Shown: positions 58,563 through 64,000 of the stretch, in pieces | How the letters are laid out: the number at the start of each line of letters is the position of its first letter | Position numbering within the stretch: the first letter of the stretch is position 1 | Assembly (NCBI GenBank): GCA_030847615.1 | Contig: JAUMIR010000015.1 | Coordinates: 9,751,501-9,815,500 of the forward strand | Direction: 5' to 3' | Source: Gambelia wislizenii | Taxonomy: Eukaryota > Chordata > Lepidosauria > Squamata > Crotaphytidae | DNA length: 64,000 bases | The notes under the pieces: model-generated | The model's database searches: none | Told to the model about the DNA's origin: nothing | What the model saw: the letters and a program-made list of their open reading frames with translations, nothing else | Program-made: the position numbers and the translations under genes

Positions 58563-59285
58563 GGATATGGAAAAGCACAGATATAGGATGGGTGACACCT
58601 GGCTTGATGGCAGTACATGCAATAGGGATCTAGGAGTCTTAGTGGACCACAAACTGAACATGAGTCAGCAGTCTGATGCAGCAGCTGAAAAAGACAATGC
58701 AATTCTAGGCTGCATCAATAGAGATATTGTGTCTAGATCAAGGGAAGTAATAGTGCCACTCTATTCTGCTTTGGTCAGACCTCACCTGAAATACTGTGTC
58801 CTCTTCTGGGCACCACAATTCCAGAAGGATATTGACAAGCTGGAACATGTCCAGAGGAGGGTGACCAAAATGGTGGGAGATCTGGAAGCCATGCCCTATG
58901 AGGAGCAGCTTAGGGAACTGGGTGTATTTAGCCTGGGGAAGAGCAGGTTGAGAGGGGACATGATAGCCATGTTTAAATATTTGAGGGGTTGTCATACTAA
59001 GGATGGAGCAAGCTTGTTTTCAACAGCTCCAGAGACTAGAATGGAGCAATGGATTCAAACTACAGGAAAAGAGATTCCACCTAAACATTAGGAAGAACTT
59101 CCTGACAGTAAGAGCTGTTCAACAATGGAATTAATGCCTTGGAGTGTGGTGGAGTTTCCTTCTTTGGAGGATTTTAAGCAGAGGCTGGATGGCCATCTGG
59201 CTGGAATGCTTTGATAGTTTATTACGGCATGGCAGGAGGTAAGACTGGATGGCCCTTGTGGTCTTCGTATTCTACGATTTTATGA
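58563..59285 (+). mobile_element. Old CR1 3' third
   Basis: From [13 protein letters not shown] through [13 protein letters not shown] to the end region, then a decayed tail (GTATTCTACGATTTTATGAC). Shifts after 59090. Confidence 0.88.
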
Positions 59286-59399
59286 CTCAACCAATCTGTT
59301 GGAAGCCATGCATCTTTCTGACAGATAAATATGATATTCAATCCTATGAATCCTGGGAGATGGCTGTTGGGAAATGACTGAACACAATATTATTACTCA

Positions 59400-59830
59400 A
59401 AACAGATAGCAAATGTTTCAGCTTGGTTGTAGGTTTTTATCAAACTTTTGTGAAAATTCATCCATTCCAAAGATGTGGAAGAAAGTGAAACTTGGTAATT
59501 TCCCCGTTTCTAGGGAAAGGTGACGATCTTGTTTTAGTATAATGTTTCCAAACACATTAGCCAGTATCCTCTGTCTTCTACATAGCCAAGGATAACAAAC
59601 TAAGTAATCTTTCACTCCCCCCCCCCAAACCAGATGGAAACATCATTCACCCATGCTCTGATAGCTGGCAGAATTGAACTCCTTCCTCTCTGCAGCTGAT
59701 GTTGGTGTGGGGGGGGCATACCTCCCCATGAGCTGTGCTGGCTAGGCTGATGGGAGTTACAGTCCAGCCACATCTGGAAACCCCCCCACCCGGCCCATTC
59801 TCCCTTATGCTTCAACAAAAAAATTCTTGA
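59400..59830 (+). repeat. Dispersed duplication F, copy 2
   Basis: Partner of 2035-2425 in the same orientation, with indels. The G-rich run is TGGTGTGGGGGGGGC near 59703-59718. No gene. Confidence 0.8.
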
Positions 59831-60365
59831 GTAATGTAGCACACCTTACAAATTTAATGGCAAGGGGAGTGTGTTTCTCATTAGAAATCTGGATATGCCT
59901 GAACTAAAACTTAAAGGAGGGAGAGGGAATCTTAAAGAAAAGCTAAGCTGACAGTGAATACTTCTTTTTCATTTCTTTCTCCCAGTACCTCTTGCTGCTT
60001 TAATTTGGCAAATCTGTGGCTGGAATGAGAGTTAGCTTTAATTAGCCATCTCTCACTTTAGCTGGATAGGATAAACATGTTGTGCTCAAGTTGGAGAGGC
60101 TTCCTGTAGTCTGCATTGACACATTTTCTCAAACACCACCAACTATTTCTGTGTATAATGAAACGCATAAACAGGATGCTTTAAAAAAAAAAACAACCTT
60201 TAGGGGTTGTGGACAGGAGGTAGGTAGCTTGAGATCTTATCCTTAAATGAAACCATTCTGAATAAATAGAATTATTTATTTTATTTATGCCAGTGTGCGT
60301 GTGTGGTGGGTATAAGTTCCATCTAGTGAAATTTCCTACTATGAAGGAACATATAATACAAGCAC
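59831..60365. other. Intergenic, nothing recognised
   Basis: Contains an A run near 60182-60194 and (GT)n-like bits near 60295. No supported gene. Confidence 0.4.
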
Positions 60366-60698
60366 TCCCGACAGATGTTCATCCACCCTCTACTTAAAGA
60401 CCACAACTTCTTTCCAGGATGAAGAGGAGCCATTTGTGAGTACCCTTTGGTTTTGGCCCATGAACCAATTACAAATCCACCTGACAGTTGCATTGTCTAG
60501 CCCTTTTGGTTAGTACCACATGGTACTAACATTTTTGAACAGATATAATGGAGCATTTGTCAAGGCCCTTATTTAAATCAAGATACACTATATCCACTGC
60601 ATTCCCTTCATCTACAAAGAGATAAGTTTAGTTTGGCATGACTTGTTTTTTCAGAAACCCATGTTGATTTTTAGTGATCATGGCATTCCTTAATAAGT
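60366..60698 (-). mobile_element. Old CR1 fragments at the start of duplication E copy 2
   Basis: Complement shows CR1 pieces (CATCCACCCTCTACTTAAAGAC, then TACAAATCCACCTGACAGTT and GGCATGACTTGTTTTTTCAG). From about 60515 it matches 34865 onward. Confidence 0.7.
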
Positions 60699-62940
60699 CA
60701 TAGAATCATAGAATCATAGAATTGTAGAGTTGGAAGAGACCTAGAGGGCCATCCAGTCCAACCCCCCTGCCATGCAGGAAATCTTGATCAAAGCATCCCC
60801 GACAGATGGCAATCCAGCCTCTGTTTAAAGACCTCCGAGGAAGGAGACCCCACCATGCTCCGAGGGAGTGTGTTCCACTGCCGAACAGCTCTTACTGTCA
60901 AAAAGTTCCTCCTCATGTTGAGGTGGAATCTCTGTTCCTGGAGCTTGCACCCATTGCTCCGTGTTCCATTCTCTGGAGCAGCAGAAAACAAGCTTGCTCT
61001 ATCCTCAGCGTGACATCCCTTCAAATACTTAAACAGGGCTATCATATCGCCTCTTAACCGTCTTTTTTCCAGGCTAAACATACCCAGCTCCCTAAGTCTC
61101 TCCTCATAAGGCATAATTTTTTAAGACCTTTCACCATTTTAGTTGCCCTTCTCTGGACACGCTCCAATTTGTCAATATCCTTTCTGAATTGTGGTGCCCA
61201 GAACTGGACACAGTATTCTAAGTGAGGTCTGACCAAGGCAGAATAGAGTGGCACTATTACTTCCCTTGATCTAGACACTATACTTCTATTGATACAGCCC
61301 AAAATCGCATTGGCCTTTTTAGCTGCCGTATCACACTGTTGGCTCATGTTCAACTTGTGGTCTACTAGGACTCCTAGATCCCTTTCACACATAGTCTCAT
61401 TCAGCCAGGTCTCTCCCATCCTATATTTATGCATTTCATTTTTCCGCCCTAAGTGCAGTACTTTACATTTCTCCGTATTGAATTTCATTTTGTTAGCTTT
61501 GGCCCAGCTCTCCAGTCTATCCGGGTCATTCTGAATTTTGATCCTGTCCTCTAGGGTATTAGCTACTCCTCCCAATTTGGTGTCATCTGCAAATATAATA
61601 AGTATGCCCCTAATTCCCTCATCCAAGTCATTGATAAAGATGTTGAATAGCACTGGGCCCAGGACAGAACCCTGTGGCACCCCACTGGTTACATCTTTCC
61701 AAGATGAAAAGGAGCCACTGCTGAGCACCCTTTGGGTTCGGCCGGTCAACCAATTACAAATCCATTGAACAGTTAACTTGTCTAGCCCACATTTTACAAG
61801 CTTGTTTGCAAGAATGTCATGGGGAACCTTGTCAAAGGCCTTACTGAAATCAAGGTATGTGATGTCCACAGCATTCCCTTCATCTACCAAGTTGGTAACT
61901 TTATCAAAAATAGAGATCAGATCAGTCTGGCATGACTTGTTTCTCTGAAACCCATGTTGACTTTTTGTGATTATGGCATTGCCTTTTAAATGTTCAGACT
62001 CTCTGTTTAATGATCTGTTCTAGAATCTTCCCTGGTATTGATGTCAGACTAACTGGACGATAATTGTTGGGATCCTCTTTTTTCTCCTTTTTGAAGATGG
62101 GAACTACGTTTGCCCTCCTCCAGTCTGCTGGGACTTCTCCTGTTCTCCAGGAGTTCTCAAATATTATTGCCAATGGCTCTGAGATTATATTTGCCAGCTC
62201 TTTTCATACTCTTGGATGTAGTTCATCTGGTCCTGGAGATTTAAATTCATTTAGATTAAGAAGGTATTCCTGTACTACCTCTTTACTTATTTTGAGCTGG
62301 ATTTCCCCTATTGTGTCCTCTGTTCCATTATCTTCAGGTTGGTCCTCCTTTTCCTTTGCTGAAAACGCTGAGGCAAAGAAGGTGTTGAGTAATTCTGCCT
62401 TTTCTCTGTCCCCTGTTAGCATTTTGCCATCTTCTCCACGTAGCGGCCCTATCATTTCCTTCTTCCTCCTTTAGCTGCGGACATACCCAAAAAACCCCTT
62501 TTTATTGTTCTTAACCTCCCTAGCAAGCCTGAGCTCATTCTGCGCTTTAGCTTTTCTGACTTTACTCCTATACGTGTTCGCTATCTGTTTGAATTCTTCT
62601 TTGGTGATTTCCCCCCCTTTCCATTTCCTATACATGTTCCGTTTAAAACTTAGCTCCATTGAAAGTTCTTTAGTCATCCATCCTGGTTTCTTGAGACACC
62701 TCCCATTTTTCTTCCTCAATGGTACTGTTTGAAATTGTGCCTTCAGTATCTCCCTTTTGAGAAAGTCCCATCTGTCTTGAGGTCTCTTCTCTTTTAGTAT
62801 TCCTGAACATGGGATCACCCCCAGTATTTCCCTGAGTTTATTGAAATCAGCTCTCCTAAAGTCAAGAATGCGTGTCTGACTATACCTGGCTTCTCCTTTC
62901 CATTGTATAACAAACTCCAGGAGAACATGATCATTCTCAC
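60699..62940 (-). mobile_element. Younger CR1 LINE nested in duplication E, broken
   Basis: Runs from part of the endonuclease end (near 62940) to the 3' tail (60699-60722). RT motifs [20 protein letters not shown] and FADDTKLGG are intact, but ORF2 has a stop near 62470, shifts near 62200, 62000 and 61110, so it is inactive. It splits sequence that is continuous at 35085-35100. Confidence 0.92.
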
Positions 62941-64000
62941 ATACAGTCTGTCTGTTTATTGATCTGCTCTGGAATCTCTCCTAGTATTGACCTCAGGCTG
63001 ACTATGCTATAATTATTGAGGTCTGCTTCTTTTCCCTTTTTAAGGATGGGGACAATATTGGCCTTCTTACAGTCTCCTGGGAACTCTCCTGTTCTCTAGG
63101 ATTTCTCAAAGATTATTCATGGTGGTTCTGAGAATACCTCTGCCAGTTCTTTTAGTACCATTGGATGTAGTTAATCTGACACTGGAGAGTTGAATTCATT
63201 TATACTGACCAGGTATTCCTGAATAACCTCTTTACCTGTTCTATGCTGCATTTCCACTACTGCCTCATCTGTTCCATTTTCCCCAGAATAAGCACCATTC
63301 TCCTTTTAGGAGAAGACTGAAGCAAAGAAGGATGGAAATGGAAGGCTGCAAGAGGCTGGGTAAATTTGGGATCTTTTCACCTGTGTATATATCACTACTC
63401 ACTGCATAGAACTCCAGGTTAAAGTAAAATAAATAGTTTTAATTGGAAAATAGCATGATGGGTACTCACATATGCCAAACAAGCTCAGAAGAACTACGCA
63501 ATCCTAACAAATCATTAAAGGCAGAAAGGCTGGAGAGAGAGATAAGTTAGGGAAATAGTGAAATAATTACCAGTCCAGAAGAGCAGAGTAGGACTCAGAC
63601 AGAACCCTGAGCATGGCACTGAAGTAAAATCAGAGGGCACATCAACAGGTATCGTTCACAATGGTAACACTTTCTATTCCCTGTGGTCTAATATTTGTAC
63701 TATATTTTCTATTCTGAGGGGATATATGGGCATAGAACAAAGCATACATGGATTTTCCCTATTTGAACAAAGGAAACCATATCTTTGCTGATTACTGTTA
63801 ATGGTTGAAAGATAGGGATTGATGATTTTTTGAGAACTTTGCATTCTAGGACAAGAAAGGCTAATGAGGAACATATCTTGTGGATAAGGGTGCCCAACTG
63901 GGGGTTAGCACATTCCACCTTCATGGCATTGTTGACTAGGAACATTGCTTAATCCTTTATTGGGTGTGTCTGCTAGAATTTTTCCATGGCATCAATGTAG
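62941..64000 (-). repeat. Duplication E, copy 2 (right part)
   Basis: Matches 35095-36180: old CR1 RT fragment to about 63310, then the non-CR1 part (CTCCTTTTAGGAGAAGACTGA, ATAGCATGATGGGTACTCACA, GGGGTTAGCACATTCCAC) to the window edge. No gene in it. Confidence 0.85.

Noticed and set aside
58385..59285. Possible single CR1 inverted by twin priming
   Set aside because: The two opposite pieces cover overlapping parts of ORF2, so they must be separate insertions.
1..64000. CRISPR arrays, bacterial operons, ribosome binding sites
   Set aside because: Nothing of this kind; the DNA is vertebrate with introns, TATA boxes and LINEs.

Overview
This is eukaryotic, almost certainly squamate reptile (lizard-type) DNA, from a cluster of epidermal differentiation genes. 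Two things point there. One is a corneous beta-protein (beta-keratin) gene with the sauropsid-specific proline-rich core box. The other is three copies of a very small cysteine-rich gene built like epidermal differentiation complex (EDC) genes: TATA box, short non-coding exon 1, one intron, single coding exon 2. The repeats fit a squamate: CR1 LINEs ending in (ATTCTATG)n, L1 fragments, a second LINE family with a C-terminal zinc-finger-like motif, a tRNA-derived SINE, and hAT-, pogo- and palindromic MITE-like DNA elements.

Layout. 1-6058 holds an L1 remnant and copy A (minus strand) of a duplicated block carrying cysteine-rich gene A (coding 4315-4521). 6695-13275 is copy B, in the opposite direction, with gene B (10111-10317) and a LINE inserted near its right end. 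13.3-24.3 kb is mostly mobile DNA: pogo-like element, LINE, L1, CR1. 24.3-32.0 kb is copy C, in the same direction as B, with gene C (29729-29935) whose intron has grown by insertions. 32.4-37.3 kb is CR1 fragments, a palindromic MITE and one copy (E1) of a second duplication.

37.4-45.2 kb is the beta-protein gene on the minus strand. It has a single coding exon at 37879-38325 and a probable non-coding exon 1 with TATA box about 6.8 kb upstream. The intron between them holds a hAT-like element and a CR1 with a fully open ORF2. 45.5-46.4 kb is a tandem duplication plus a second exon-1-like sequence with a ruined TATA. 48.6-49.5 kb is a broken beta-protein gene on the plus strand that keeps its TATA, exon 1, donor and poly(A) signal. 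51.4-64 kb holds CR1, an unclassified gag/ORF1-like retroelement with nearby minisatellites, L1 and other LINE fragments, and the second copies of two duplications (59400-59830 and 60366-64000).

The four intact genes share one architecture and would be expected to make small structural proteins of the cornified epidermis: cysteine-rich proteins for disulfide cross-linking and a beta-sheet corneous protein for filaments. Expression cannot be read from sequence. Splice sites, exon 1 ends and transcription starts are inferred from motifs and from conservation between copies.
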